A stretch of DNA of 64,000 nucleotides from Sheuella amnicola (GCF_010499255.1 NZ_JAAGRN010000002.1:186001-250000); one strand, 5' to 3'; counted from the stretch's first letter, positions 37,648-44,978 are shown. Notes: generated by a model not told the origin, from the sequence alone. Numbers and translations: made by a program.

Positions 37648-38850
37648 ATGGCACTGCTCGGTCACATTCTTCAAGCTGTAAAACCATCTTCAACTATCGC
37701 TGTTACCAAACTAGCTGCAGATATGCGTCGAAACGGCGTGGACGTCATCGGACTCTCGCAAGGCGAACCCGACTTTCCCACCCCTGACCATATCAATGCA
37801 GCAGCCAAGGCAGCCATCGATAAGGGTCAAACAAAGTACACCGATGTGGATGGCACGCTCGAACTTAAAGAAGCCATCGTGCGCAAGTTTCAGCGTGAAA
37901 ACAACCTCACCTACAAGACATCGGAGATCAGCGTAGGCACAGGCGGCAAGCAGGTACTCTTCAATGCATTGCTCGCTACGATGGATCCAGGTGATGAAGT
38001 CATTATTCCCGCCCCGTACTGGGTGTCATATCCTGATATGGTGCGCATGGCAGGCGGGACTCCAGTCGAAGTTGTCTGCTCCGAAGAGCAGAACTTTAAG
38101 ATCACTGCCGAACAACTGAATCGCGCCATCACTCCACGCACAAAATGGCTCATTCTGAATTCACCCAGCAACCCAACAGGCGCGGGCTACACGACCGAAG
38201 AATTGCGTCAAATCGGTAACACATTGTTGGCACACCCTCATGTTTACGTCATGACGGACGACATGTATGAACATCTTCGTTACGATGGATGGGAGTTTTC
38301 AACAATCGCAGCCGTCGTCCCGGAGCTGAAAGACCGCACCCTGACCGTCAATGGCGTATCAAAAGCCTACTCGATGACAGGATGGCGGATAGGTTACGCC
38401 GGCGGCCCACAGCCTCTGATCGCTGCGATGGCGACGATTCAATCGCAAAGCACAAGCAACCCGTGTTCAATTGCCCAGGCCGCCGCGGTTGCCGCTCTGG
38501 ATGGCCCTTTGGATTTTCTGGCATCACGCAACGAAGTATTCCTGCAACGCCGCAATCTTTGCCTGGAAGCATTCAACAGCACGCCCGGCCTCAAGTGCCA
38601 AACGCCTCAGGGCGCGTTTTACTTATTCCCTTCATGCTCGGGACTTTTCGGCAAAAAAACACCTGACGGTAAAACGCTGAACAATGACGCAGATGTTTGC
38701 CGCTTCCTGATCGAGCAAGCGCATGTCGCAGTCGTGCCCGGCAGTGCTTTCGGTCTTGAAGGCTATTTCCGCATTTCGTTTGCGACATCGACCGAGCGAC
38801 TGACCGATGCCTGCCAGCGCATCAAGAAAGCTTGTAGCCAGTTAGTCTAA
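37648..38850 (+). CDS. Class I aminotransferase (aspartate aminotransferase-like)
   Basis: 400 residues, PLP-dependent fold type I, subgroup I-gamma like bacterial aspartate/prephenate aminotransferases. It shows VIGLSQGEPDFPTPDHINAA, PYWVSYPDMVRMAGGTPVEV, LNSPSNPTGAGYT, the Schiff-base Lys in TVNGVSKAYSMTGWRIGYA, and FRISFATSTERL with the C-terminal carboxylate-binding Arg. It is followed by an RraA-like gene 62 nt later and controlled, by position, by the divergent LysR. This context suggests a catabolic role rather than general aspartate synthesis. Confidence 0.9.
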   Translation: MALLGHILQAVKPSSTIAVTKLAADMRRNGVDVIGLSQGEPDFPTPDHINAAAKAAIDKGQTKYTDVDGTLELKEAIVRKFQRENNLTYKTSEISVGTGGKQVLFNALLATMDPGDEVIIPAPYWVSYPDMVRMAGGTPVEVVCSEEQNFKITAEQLNRAITPRTKWLILNSPSNPTGAGYTTEELRQIGNTLLAHPHVYVMTDDMYEHLRYDGWEFSTIAAVVPELKDRTLTVNGVSKAYSMTGWRIGYAGGPQPLIAAMATIQSQSTSNPCSIAQAAAVAALDGPLDFLASRNEVFLQRRNLCLEAFNSTPGLKCQTPQGAFYLFPSCSGLFGKKTPDGKTLNNDADVCRFLIEQAHVAVVPGSAFGLEGYFRISFATSTERLTDACQRIKKACSQLV

Positions 38851-38912
38851 AGTCGTCTCAACCGATTCGTTTTCCTTGATTACATACGATTCACATTCAT
38901 CGGAGATTTCAC

Positions 38913-39629
38913 ATGAGTTCAGCTCAACAGGACGCCGCAGCGTTCAAGGCTTTGGAAGGCGTCACAACGGCAACTTTGACAACCATTCTTTTGAAAAAGG
39001 GGTTACGCAACGTCTGGATTCGAGGTGCCCAGCCTATCACCCCAAGCGCAAACAAGCGCATTGTCGGGCGTGCGTTCACCGCTCGCTTTATTCCTGCGCG
39101 TGAAGATCTGGCAACACCGGAATCCTGGAGCTCGCCCAAATCCACGCGTGCCGCGATCGAAGACATGCCTGCCGGATGCATCGCTGTGGTTGATGCCAAT
39201 GGTGTTAAAGACGCAGGATTCTGGGGCGATATTCTGTGCGCACGCATGGCAAAACGCGGCGTGGCTGCGCTCGTCAGTGATGGCGTCATTCGTGATCGCG
39301 CAGGTGTTCTGTCGACGGGATTGGCAATTTGGGCAAGTGGTGCTGCCGCTCCCCCATCCGTTGCCGGTCTGACTTTTGTCGATTGGCAGCAACCGATTGG
39401 CTGCGGTGGTGTTGCGATTTTTCCGAATGATGTGATTGTCGCGGATCAAGACGGTGCGGTCGTCATTCCTGCCAACCTGCTCAATGACGTGGTTGAGCTA
39501 GCTGTCGAACAAGAGCGCCTTGAAGGCTGGATCATGGACGAAGTGAATGCCGGTGCCGCCTTGCCGGGTCTATACCCTGCCAACGCCGAAAATAAAGCGC
39601 GTTATGAAGCTTTCAAGGCCGGTAAATAA
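38913..39629 (+). CDS. RraA-like / HMG-aldolase family protein
   Basis: 238 residues of the RraA/dimethylmenaquinone-methyltransferase-like family. The key loop GFWGDILCARMAKRGVAALV followed by SDGVIRDRAG contains the Gly-Asp and Arg-Asp residues used by 4-hydroxy-4-methyl-2-oxoglutarate aldolases to bind metal and pyruvate. True RraA regulators lack the catalytic Asp, so an aldolase or oxaloacetate-decarboxylase activity is possible. GGAG precedes the ATG. It forms a probable operon with the upstream aminotransferase. Confidence 0.85.
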   Translation: MSSAQQDAAAFKALEGVTTATLTTILLKKGLRNVWIRGAQPITPSANKRIVGRAFTARFIPAREDLATPESWSSPKSTRAAIEDMPAGCIAVVDANGVKDAGFWGDILCARMAKRGVAALVSDGVIRDRAGVLSTGLAIWASGAAAPPSVAGLTFVDWQQPIGCGGVAIFPNDVIVADQDGAVVIPANLLNDVVELAVEQERLEGWIMDEVNAGAALPGLYPANAENKARYEAFKAGK

Positions 39630-39667
39630 ATACAGCCTAACCGAAAAGCATCACAATCACTTCAGTG

Positions 39668-39726
39668 CCAACGCCTCCTGATGAATAATGTTGCCTCATA
39701 AGTTCGCATGATTGTCGAGGCGTTGG
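39668..39726. repeat. Long-loop inverted repeat CCAACGCCTC / GAGGCGTTGG
   Basis: Ten-base perfect arms (39668-39677 and 39717-39726) are separated by 39 nt in the 119-bp gap between the convergent RraA-like and GST genes. No T-run follows, so it is not a standard terminator. It could be an mRNA 3' structure or a relic of a mobile sequence. Confidence 0.5.
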
Positions 39727-39748
39727 ACACTTTACGTGATATTTCAGT

Positions 39749-40345
39749 TTACGGCGCAGTGGATGCAAATGACGGTCGCTTGGATAGCTCATCAAACCAT
39801 TTTGCAAGCTTGGGATGACCGGCACGCCAATCGAAATCAGACAATAGTCCGGCAAATCCCAGCGTGCAAACCATCACGATCTGCACCATATTGAGCGGAC
39901 CATTAAAAATCGGCTGACCAATCTCCGTTTCCCACAAATCCAGCATTCGTTTTGCGCGATCGGTCTCATGCAAAACAATAGTCGGAGATTGCTCATTAAG
40001 AGGCCGTCTTTTTTCGCGCACCAGCACGGCCAAACCATCAAGCATGCTCCTGACAAGCGCCTCTAATCGACGCGCTTCCCACACCTGGTCTGCAGGAAAA
40101 GCAAATACAGGATTGTTATCGAGTTGATCAAGGTAGGCACAGATCAGCGCAGAGTCCTCCAGGCCGACGCCATCATCACGAATCAGATAGGGAACCCTGC
40201 CTGATGGATTGATGTCGTAATAAGGACTGCCAGTCTGGCGCGTCTTGGCTTGCAGAATCTCAACGCGGTCCGTCAACCCCTTCTCCAATACGACAACTCG
40301 TACGATGCGAGCGTAAGGGGATCCTGTGGTTATGTAGAGTTGCAT
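39749..40345 (-). CDS. Glutathione S-transferase family protein
   Basis: 198 residues. The N-terminal thioredoxin-fold domain (MQLYITTGSPYARIVRVVVL) has a Ser near the usual catalytic position and the cis-Pro loop GRVPYLIRDDG followed by LEDSALICAYLD, the glutathione-binding ED-S motif. A helical C-terminal domain ends with DWRAGHPKLAKWFDELSKRP. It lies 24 nt after the acr3 stop on the same strand and may be co-expressed with it. Confidence 0.88.
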   Translation of the reverse strand: MQLYITTGSPYARIVRVVVLEKGLTDRVEILQAKTRQTGSPYYDINPSGRVPYLIRDDGVGLEDSALICAYLDQLDNNPVFAFPADQVWEARRLEALVRSMLDGLAVLVREKRRPLNEQSPTIVLHETDRAKRMLDLWETEIGQPIFNGPLNMVQIVMVCTLGFAGLLSDFDWRAGHPKLAKWFDELSKRPSFASTAP

Positions 40346-40369
40346 GGCTTGTACTCTTTAACAGTTAGG

Positions 40370-41413
40370 TTATGAAACAAAAAACCGCTTCTTGAACCAC
40401 AATGCTACCGACACAAGCCCGACCATAATGGGCACCTCGACAAGAGGGCCGATGACAGCGGCGAAGGCGGCTCCCGAGTTGATACCAAATACACCAATGG
40501 CTACTGCAATCGCCAGTTCGAAATTATTGCTCGCAGCCGTGAAGGACAAGGTACAGCATCGCTTGTAATCAATTCCGAGCTTTCCCGTAAAAACAAAAGT
40601 AACAAGAAACATCAACAGAAAATAAATCAAAAGCGGGACAGCAATCGTCAACACATCCATGGGGATCGTGACTATCAGCTTCCCCTTCAAGCTGAACATC
40701 ACCACAATTGTGAATAGCAACGCGATTAACGTGATCTTTCCGATCTTCGGTACAAACTGCTCGTGATACCACTGCTTCGTAACGAATTTGAGCATCACGA
40801 ATCTTGTCATAAAACCCGCAATACAAGGTATTCCAAGGTAGATGAAAACACTTTGAGCAATCTGACCAATCGTTATTTCGACTGCCGATCCACTCAAGCC
40901 GAAATACGGCGGAAGAACCGTCAGGAAGAAATACGCATATATACTGAAAAATAGCACTTGAAATACTGCATTGAAGGCGACCAAACCAGCAGCATATTCT
41001 GTCGAGCCCTTCGCTATGTCATTCCAAACTATTACCATTGCGATACATGGCGCCAAGCCGATCAAGATCAGTCCGGCCATGTATTCAGGCTGATTGGGCA
41101 CAAATATGATCGCAAGAAAGAACATCAAAGTCGGAGCCACGACCCAGTTCATCAGCATAGCCAACACAAAAACTCTCTTGTCCCGAAACACATCCGGAAG
41201 ATCCTCGTATCTCACCTTGGCAAAAGGCGGATACATCATCAAGATCAAACCCAATGCGATTGGGAGATTCGTCGTTCCTGCCTGAAATGAATTGATGAAT
41301 GCTTCAGACTCGGGAAGGAAATATCCCAGTCCGACACCCACTGCCATGGCCGAAAAAATCCATAGCGTTAGATATCGATCTAGAAAGGATAGCTTATTTG
41401 TTATTGCACTCAT
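40370..41413 (-). CDS. acr3: Acr3-type arsenite efflux permease
   Basis: 347 residues and about ten membrane helices, extruding As(III) by proton exchange. The family Cys in [14 protein letters not shown] and the motif [20 protein letters not shown] are present, as is the N-terminal [20 protein letters not shown]. No arsR or arsC is adjacent, which is unusual. Only 24 bases separate its ATG from a stray glmS 3'-end sequence that marks the left border of the mobile element. It has therefore either lost its own promoter or is read from an upstream promoter. It may itself be a passenger of an older insertion. Confidence 0.88.
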   Translation of the reverse strand: MSAITNKLSFLDRYLTLWIFSAMAVGVGLGYFLPESEAFINSFQAGTTNLPIALGLILMMYPPFAKVRYEDLPDVFRDKRVFVLAMLMNWVVAPTLMFFLAIIFVPNQPEYMAGLILIGLAPCIAMVIVWNDIAKGSTEYAAGLVAFNAVFQVLFFSIYAYFFLTVLPPYFGLSGSAVEITIGQIAQSVFIYLGIPCIAGFMTRFVMLKFVTKQWYHEQFVPKIGKITLIALLFTIVVMFSLKGKLIVTIPMDVLTIAVPLLIYFLLMFLVTFVFTGKLGIDYKRCCTLSFTAASNNFELAIAVAIGVFGINSGAAFAAVIGPLVEVPIMVGLVSVALWFKKRFFVS

Positions 41414-41437
41414 ACCTTAACCAGTCCCATCACGAAA

Positions 41438-41455
41438 CTACTCCACCGTAACGGA
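41438..41455 (-). other. Displaced glmS 3' end (attL-like): codons Ser-Val-Thr-Val-Glu-stop
   Basis: Read on the minus strand these 18 bases are TCC GTT ACG GTG GAG TAG. The true glmS end at 51126-51109 is AGT GTT ACC GTT GAG TAA. Six of 18 bases differ and every difference is synonymous, so this is a genuine glmS tail from another allele or species, not chance similarity. Codons upstream of the Ser (Q-P-D-H) do not match GlmS, which places the element junction just before it. Confidence 0.85.
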
Positions 41456-41794
41456 GTGGTCTGGCTGGGGGGTAATTCTGAACCCGTTCATTCTTTCACT
41501 CCTCCTCTGATTAGCTACGTCGTAAGGCTTAGACACAAGGGTCTAAGGCTCGGCTCGTACACAGAATACCAGACGACTCTCTCGGACGAAGTAATCAGGC
41601 TCAGAGACGTTGAAAAATTGACTTTTAAGGACATAGCTCAGCTCCTTATTTCCGAGGGCTGGAAGAGTCCAAGGGGGTTCTCTCTTGGACCTGAAAGCGT
41701 GTTCTCAATTTACAAAAAACGGAAGATCCGAGACGCCCGCCTGTTGTCATTACCAGAGATAGAAATCGCTGAAGTCACCGTCAAAGATAGATGA
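41456..41794 (+). CDS. Small HTH-like protein at the left end of the element
   Basis: 112 codons as read. The start is uncertain: the GTG at 41456 overlaps the left inverted repeat and no ATG lies inside the frame, which is open further upstream. The segment LTFKDIAQLLISEGWKSPRG followed by FSLGPESVFSIYKKRKIRDA resembles the DNA-binding 'Recombinase' region of large serine recombinases (Ile-Ala-x-x-Leu ... Gly ... Ser-x-x-Gly ... Val-x-x-Ile). It could be a recombination directionality factor or a regulator; this is a guess from location and shape. It may depend on the joined ends of the excised circle for its start. Confidence 0.5.
   Translation: MVWLGGNSEPVHSFTPPLISYVVRLRHKGLRLGSYTEYQTTLSDEVIRLRDVEKLTFKDIAQLLISEGWKSPRGFSLGPESVFSIYKKRKIRDARLLSLPEIEIAEVTVKDR
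41463..41477 (+). repeat. Left terminal inverted repeat GGCTGGGGGGTAATT
   Basis: Matches the reverse complement of 51091-51105 (GGCTAGGGGGTAATT) at 14 of 15 bases. It lies 7 nt inside the displaced glmS tail. The pair may be the two arms of the recombinase attP site, which are normally inverted repeats, or true transposon ends. Confidence 0.75.
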
Positions 41795-41843
41795 TGACTT
41801 CAGTCGACTTGATGCTACGACTGGACTTGACCCAGCGCCAGCC

Positions 41844-41999
41844 TCACATCTGACGAACAACGATGACGATGTCTTTAGAGTTCGGGACTTGGGAAAACAT
41901 GAACTCCTTGGACGGAGATTTCCTGATGATGTCCATCACCTTGTCCTTCACCATTCGTAATCCCGATTTCTCCGTTTGCTTCAGGGCTTCTTGACTCAT
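41844..41999 (-). CDS. Small unknown protein (51 aa) with a strong ribosome binding site
   Basis: Found by hand. It reads MSQEALKQTEKSGLRMVKDK, then VMDIIRKSPSKEFMFSQV, ending SKDIVIVVRQM. AAGGAG lies seven bases before the ATG, the best ribosome site nearby. It overlaps the 66-codon ORF at 41875-42075 in another frame. I think this is more likely the real product of this stretch than the tail of that ORF, because its composition is protein-like while the overlapping tail is repetitive (GEGQGDGHHQ). The function is unknown; it is downstream of and probably co-transcribed with the RHH gene. Confidence 0.5.
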   Translation of the reverse strand: MSQEALKQTEKSGLRMVKDKVMDIIRKSPSKEFMFSQVPNSKDIVIVVRQM

Positions 42000-42075
42000 C
42001 TTTTTTCTCCTTTTTTTTCTTAACAGGGTGGAGCTCTCTCCACTCCATGAACGACATTAGTTCTGGCTGTTCCAT
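41875..42075 (-). CDS. Small ORF translationally coupled to the RHH gene
   Basis: 66 codons. Its ATG overlaps the RHH stop (TGATG). The first half, MEQPELMSFMEWRELHPVKK, is followed by a Lys-rich run. The second half is low complexity and is overlapped in another frame by the 51-residue ORF with its own strong SD. The N-terminal half is plausibly translated; the C-terminal half is doubtful. The frame crosses an A8 run where slippage is conceivable. Confidence 0.4.
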   Translation of the reverse strand: MEQPELMSFMEWRELHPVKKKKEKKDESRSPEANGEIGITNGEGQGDGHHQEISVQGVHVFPSPEL

Positions 42076-42269
42076 CAGAACATCTCCTTTCTGACACGGG
42101 TGAAGTTCTCGGGGTTATTGAAGTGCTCGTTGTAAAAGCGCTTCAGAACGTACCTGATGATCTCGGAACGGTTGTATCCCAAGCGATCACACAGTCCGTC
42201 GAACTTGTTGACGAAGTCCTGTGTGGTTCTGATTCCCAGCATTTGGTTACGGTGGGTTCTTGTTGTCAT
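42075..42269 (-). CDS. Ribbon-helix-helix (CopG/Arc-type) DNA-binding protein
   Basis: 64 residues: MTTRTHRNQMLGIRTTQDFV then NKFDGLCDRLGYNRSEIIRY. The pattern is a short beta strand (QMLGIRTT), helix A (QDFVNKFDGLCDRLG) and a helix beginning NRSEIIRYVLKRFYNE, as in RHH regulators. A perfect palindrome AAAACGA-CTC-TCGTTTT lies 25 bp upstream of the start, between it and the divergent gene at 42352. It likely represses itself and that gene. It could also serve as an antitoxin-like or RDF partner; no toxin was recognised. Confidence 0.75.
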   Translation of the reverse strand: MTTRTHRNQMLGIRTTQDFVNKFDGLCDRLGYNRSEIIRYVLKRFYNEHFNNPENFTRVRKEMF

Positions 42270-42293
42270 GTGCTCCCTTCGTGGTGGATAAAT

Positions 42294-42310
42294 AAAACGA
42301 CTCTCGTTTT
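42294..42310. promoter_or_regulatory. Candidate RHH operator AAAACGA-CTC-TCGTTTT
   Basis: Seven-base perfect arms, three-base spacer, in the 82-bp region between the divergent RHH gene and the gene at 42352. This is the position expected for an autoregulatory operator. Confidence 0.65.
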
Positions 42311-42351
42311 CTATTTAGTAAACGGTGAAGTTAGTTAACTGGAGAACACGA

Positions 42352-42894
42352 ATGACCAAAGCCCTTTATGTGACGGGAAAAATGTACGAAGCGAACACAG
42401 TCAGCATCACAGACTCTGAACTCGCAGCGCTTGTATCGGGTGAACAAAGTGATGATGACTTCTGGGAAAACCTACAGGAGCTACACGATCAACTTATGGG
42501 TGATTCCGAAGTGAACGGCTTCCGTGTGACCGATGGACTCCCAAGGTTCCGAGCTTCGGTCGATGACGAGGAGATCGCTTTCGATGACTTGGACGTCGAC
42601 TACAGTGAATCAAAGAACACCCAAAGAGTGACTCCTAAACTCGGCGCCCATGTTCTGGTGTTTGAAAAGTGGAGCGAACGAGGAACGTTGACCTGTGAAC
42701 TCAAACATGGGTTGGACAAAAAGAAGCTAGATCTATCAGCTACCGCTTTCACGCTTCCAACGGGTGAAGTCCGATACGTCGTAGAGCCCTACTACGAAGA
42801 CCACGACTTCGTTTTCGGTGATAGCTGGACGGAAGTGACCCGAACCTACATCGTCACGACCGACAGCTTCATCATCGAGCTCAACCGAGCCTAG
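42352..42894 (+). CDS. Unknown protein of the element (180 aa)
   Basis: Starts MTKALYVTGKMYEANTVSIT at the ATG seven bases after GGAG; the frame is open from 42325. It is acidic (for example VDDEEIAFDDLDVDYSESKN), with beta-rich character in the C-terminal half (GEVRYVVEPYYEDHDFVFGD). No signal peptide, membrane helix or known motif was seen. It is divergent from the RHH gene and shares its operator region. I do not recognise the family. Confidence 0.65.
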   Translation: MTKALYVTGKMYEANTVSITDSELAALVSGEQSDDDFWENLQELHDQLMGDSEVNGFRVTDGLPRFRASVDDEEIAFDDLDVDYSESKNTQRVTPKLGAHVLVFEKWSERGTLTCELKHGLDKKKLDLSATAFTLPTGEVRYVVEPYYEDHDFVFGDSWTEVTRTYIVTTDSFIIELNRA

Positions 42895-42997
42895 ACACCG
42901 TAGCAAAAGGTCTAAGACCGATTGATGAACACACAAAACACTGTTTTAGGTAGCTATCGTGAAAGTCACGATTTTTTACGTTCGTAATTTTCAGGGC

Positions 42998-43576
42998 TTA
43001 CATCAGCTCGCTCATCGTCTTTTCCTTCAACATGTAGTTGAACCAAGCTTCCTTGTGATCCAGTCTTAACGGTTCGATCAAGAACGTGGAAACCTTGGAA
43101 AGCGACTTCAAATCCTTCACCAGTCGTGGATCTAGCTCACCAGTTTCAACGTTGTAGAACTTGTGTAAAACCCGATTAGGGATTGGAAGAATTCCGTGAA
43201 TGTGATGGGGAGACTGGTTGTTGGAGATCTTCTTGAAAAAGCTGGTTTGGTCGTACTCGTAGACGTAGAAGTCCGTGATCGGTAGAACCTTGTCCCAGTA
43301 ATTAGTCAACCGACAGAGCCTTTTCCTAATCTTGGTCAGAACCTTCTTGTTGTATTCGTACTTGGTAGCCAGCTTCATTCCTTGACCAGTTTCTAGCGGG
43401 ACTAGGTTCTTAAAGGCTACGGTTATCGTGAATACAGTCCAGTCAGGGTTAGATGTAATCCACTCCAGTTCTTGTAACTTCAGATTTCGATCAGTCGATA
43501 GGGACTTTCTAACAATCTCTTGTCCGTACCTTTGGTTATGGAACGTGTCTTTTAGTTGGTTAGTATTTGTAATCAT
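42998..43576 (-). CDS. Putative HUH/Rep-like endonuclease of the element
   Basis: 192 residues. Three Rep-type motifs occur in the right order. Motif I is TVFTITVAF (about 47-55). Motif II is SPHHIHGILPI with the HUH pair His125/His127. A YxxK motif III is seen as NYMLKE with Tyr181 and Lys184. The spacing is longer than in the smallest viral Reps but within what such domains show. This points to a rolling-circle replication or single-strand nicking enzyme. The hairpin-rich region just upstream (43609-43693) could be its origin. The evidence is motif-level; a basic protein with a chance HxH is the alternative. Confidence 0.5.
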   Translation of the reverse strand: MITNTNQLKDTFHNQRYGQEIVRKSLSTDRNLKLQELEWITSNPDWTVFTITVAFKNLVPLETGQGMKLATKYEYNKKVLTKIRKRLCRLTNYWDKVLPITDFYVYEYDQTSFFKKISNNQSPHHIHGILPIPNRVLHKFYNVETGELDPRLVKDLKSLSKVSTFLIEPLRLDHKEAWFNYMLKEKTMSELM

Positions 43577-43608
43577 TGTTTACTTTCTTTTAGACGTACT
43601 AAGGATTA

Positions 43609-43693
43609 CCGACCTCTCTAAAAGTCGGTATTGAAATAGCGAGTAAGCTATCAACGGCTTTACATTCACCAAGAACGCTCTCGTATAGCGTTC
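43609..43693. repeat. Cluster of three small hairpins upstream of the HUH-like gene
   Basis: In 85 bases: CCGAC-N10-GTCGG (43609-43628), TAGC-N6-GCTA (43637-43650) and GAACGCT-N7-AGCGTTC (43673-43693). Rolling-circle origins and single-strand origins commonly show such hairpins next to rep genes. The region also contains one copy of the TAAGCTATcAACGGCTTTAC motif repeated at 45103. Function is inferred. Confidence 0.5.
43644..43663 (+). repeat. Intergenic repeat copy 1, TAAGCTATCAACGGCTTTAC
   Basis: Matches 45103-45123 (TAAGCTATTAACGGGCTTTAC) with one substitution and one inserted G. Both copies lie upstream of gene starts within the element. Confidence 0.6.
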
Positions 43694-43717
43694 GTAAAAC
43701 TATTTATAAAAAACAAA

Positions 43718-43737
43718 AAACCACCCGAAGGTGGTTT
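43718..43737 (-). terminator. Intrinsic terminator after the 43760 gene
   Basis: AAACCACC-CGAA-GGTGGTTT, followed on the minus strand by TTTTGTTTTTTAT. It lies 23 nt past the stop of the two-gene unknown operon. Confidence 0.85.
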
Positions 43738-43759
43738 GTAAAAACGTCCGTTTTAGGAC

Positions 43760-44365
43760 TTAGAACTTGAATCCCGAAAAGGACGAAATATCAAATGATC
43801 TTTTTGTCCCGAATTCCAGATTCTCTAGCTCCAATGGTTCTCTACCCACAAGTTTTTCCAACTCGGTCTGTAACATTTCTCTAGCCAAATCCCTCTTGGT
43901 TACTTTCGGTAAAGAACATTGACTCTTGTAATTGCTGGTTGACCAAACGGGACGTGGGATACCTACGGGACAAAGTTCGACTTCAACCCCAAAGCCCACA
44001 TCCCGATCAATCCATAATCTCAAGCTAGAGTCAGTGGTGACAACCTCCCTCAAATACTCAACAGCATTTTCAAGAATCGATTCAGCCTTGTGAAATGAAT
44101 TTCTAGCTTTGTAGCCGTCTCCCTTGAGCGATTGCTTATCACCTAAAGCGTAATAAATCAGACCACGTCTAACTCGCTCTGAGTATTCAACAATCTCTTT
44201 GGGTTTGTAAGTTCTGGACTTCAGTTCAAGCCCCCACTGCTTATCTAAGCTCCGAATACCTACCTCACCCAATACTCGTGTAAGTGATCCACGGGTTACA
44301 GATTGGTTTTTCTCTAGCCGATCAATGAGCGTCTTAATTCGTTTGATTTTCTTCAAGTTGTTCAC
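43760..44365 (-). CDS. Unknown protein of the element, second gene of a two-gene unit (201 aa)
   Basis: The GTG at 44365, about eight bases after AGGGAG, gives MNNLKKIKRIKTLIDRLEKN; the open frame continues to 44434. The protein is basic and helix-rich at the N-terminus, with SVTRGSLTRVLGEVGIRSLD resembling a helix-turn-helix. A middle segment has alternating charged helices (LSLKGDGYKARNSFHKAESI-like). No nuclease or toxin motif was recognised. It overlaps the upstream gene by 32 nt, which implies coupled synthesis and probably a joint function. A strong terminator follows. Confidence 0.65.
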   Translation of the reverse strand: MNNLKKIKRIKTLIDRLEKNQSVTRGSLTRVLGEVGIRSLDKQWGLELKSRTYKPKEIVEYSERVRRGLIYYALGDKQSLKGDGYKARNSFHKAESILENAVEYLREVVTTDSSLRLWIDRDVGFGVEVELCPVGIPRPVWSTSNYKSQCSLPKVTKRDLAREMLQTELEKLVGREPLELENLEFGTKRSFDISSFSGFKF

Positions 44366-44978
44366 GCTTAGGCTCCCTATAAAAACCATCCAAGTCAATC
44401 CGCTCGCTCTCATTCCAACAGAAGCAGATTTCAAAATTCATGTTGCTAGGCTCTAACTCCAACCCTAAGCTCATAGCCATTACGGGGATCCCTGACGGCT
44501 TCATTAGCTCTAGCTGAGATTCAGTGGTTGGAGTCAATCTAAACACTGTCCTTAATTTTTCTTCCGTCATATTTACATCGAACGTACGAGACAATGAGTC
44601 GCTCATTTTTTCGAGGATGAAGTCATGGATTGGTATTTCGATATTTCGAGGAAACATGATCTGTTCGAAATAAAAACCTCGTACATCTCGAACCAAAGTC
44701 ACCTTATAGCCTCGAAGAAAAGACTTCCAAGATTCAGCCTCGGTTTTCATAACCCCGAGATATTGTTTTAATTTGGAAATGATGTATCCGTCACGATACA
44801 TATAGCCAGCTTCATCAAACTCAACTGGCTGTACGTGGTTCACAAACTGACTAACCAACAGTTTTTGATAATCCTCCAACTTCAGCTCTGACTCGTTGAG
44901 TTTTATGTTTAGTTCACGGTAAGCCGAAGTAAAGTTTTTGATTAGACGGTCCGAAGGACTCATGGCTGTTTTTTTCAT
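44334..44978 (-). CDS. Unknown protein of the element, first gene of a two-gene unit (214 aa)
   Basis: Begins MKKTAMSPSDRLIKNFTSAY with GGAG five bases before the ATG. No membrane helix or signal peptide is visible. Features include FDEAGYMYRDGYIISKLKQY and VTLVRDVRGFYFEQIMFPRN; the C-terminus is charged. I do not recognise the family. The two-gene unit lies opposite in direction to the gene at 45207, and such paired unknown genes beside a restriction-modification system are candidates for accessory defence or element-maintenance functions. That role is only a hypothesis. Confidence 0.65.
   Translation of the reverse strand: MKKTAMSPSDRLIKNFTSAYRELNIKLNESELKLEDYQKLLVSQFVNHVQPVEFDEAGYMYRDGYIISKLKQYLGVMKTEAESWKSFLRGYKVTLVRDVRGFYFEQIMFPRNIEIPIHDFILEKMSDSLSRTFDVNMTEEKLRTVFRLTPTTESQLELMKPSGIPVMAMSLGLELEPSNMNFEICFCWNESERIDLDGFYREPKREQLEENQTN

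Noticed and set aside
41438-41455. The left glmS-like sequence as a chance terminator hairpin (ACTCC...GGAGT)
   Set aside because: A weak stem does exist, but six codons match the glmS end with only synonymous differences, which chance does not explain well.
41990-42020. Programmed frameshift on the A8 run joining the two small ORFs
   Set aside because: Joining them needs a +1 or -2 shift, not the usual -1. The downstream ORF has its own strong AAGGAG, so independent initiation is simpler.
42075-42269. RHH protein plus small ORF as a type II toxin-antitoxin pair
   Set aside because: Neither small ORF resembles a known toxin (RelE, PIN, MazF, HipA types), so the RHH is called only as a regulator.
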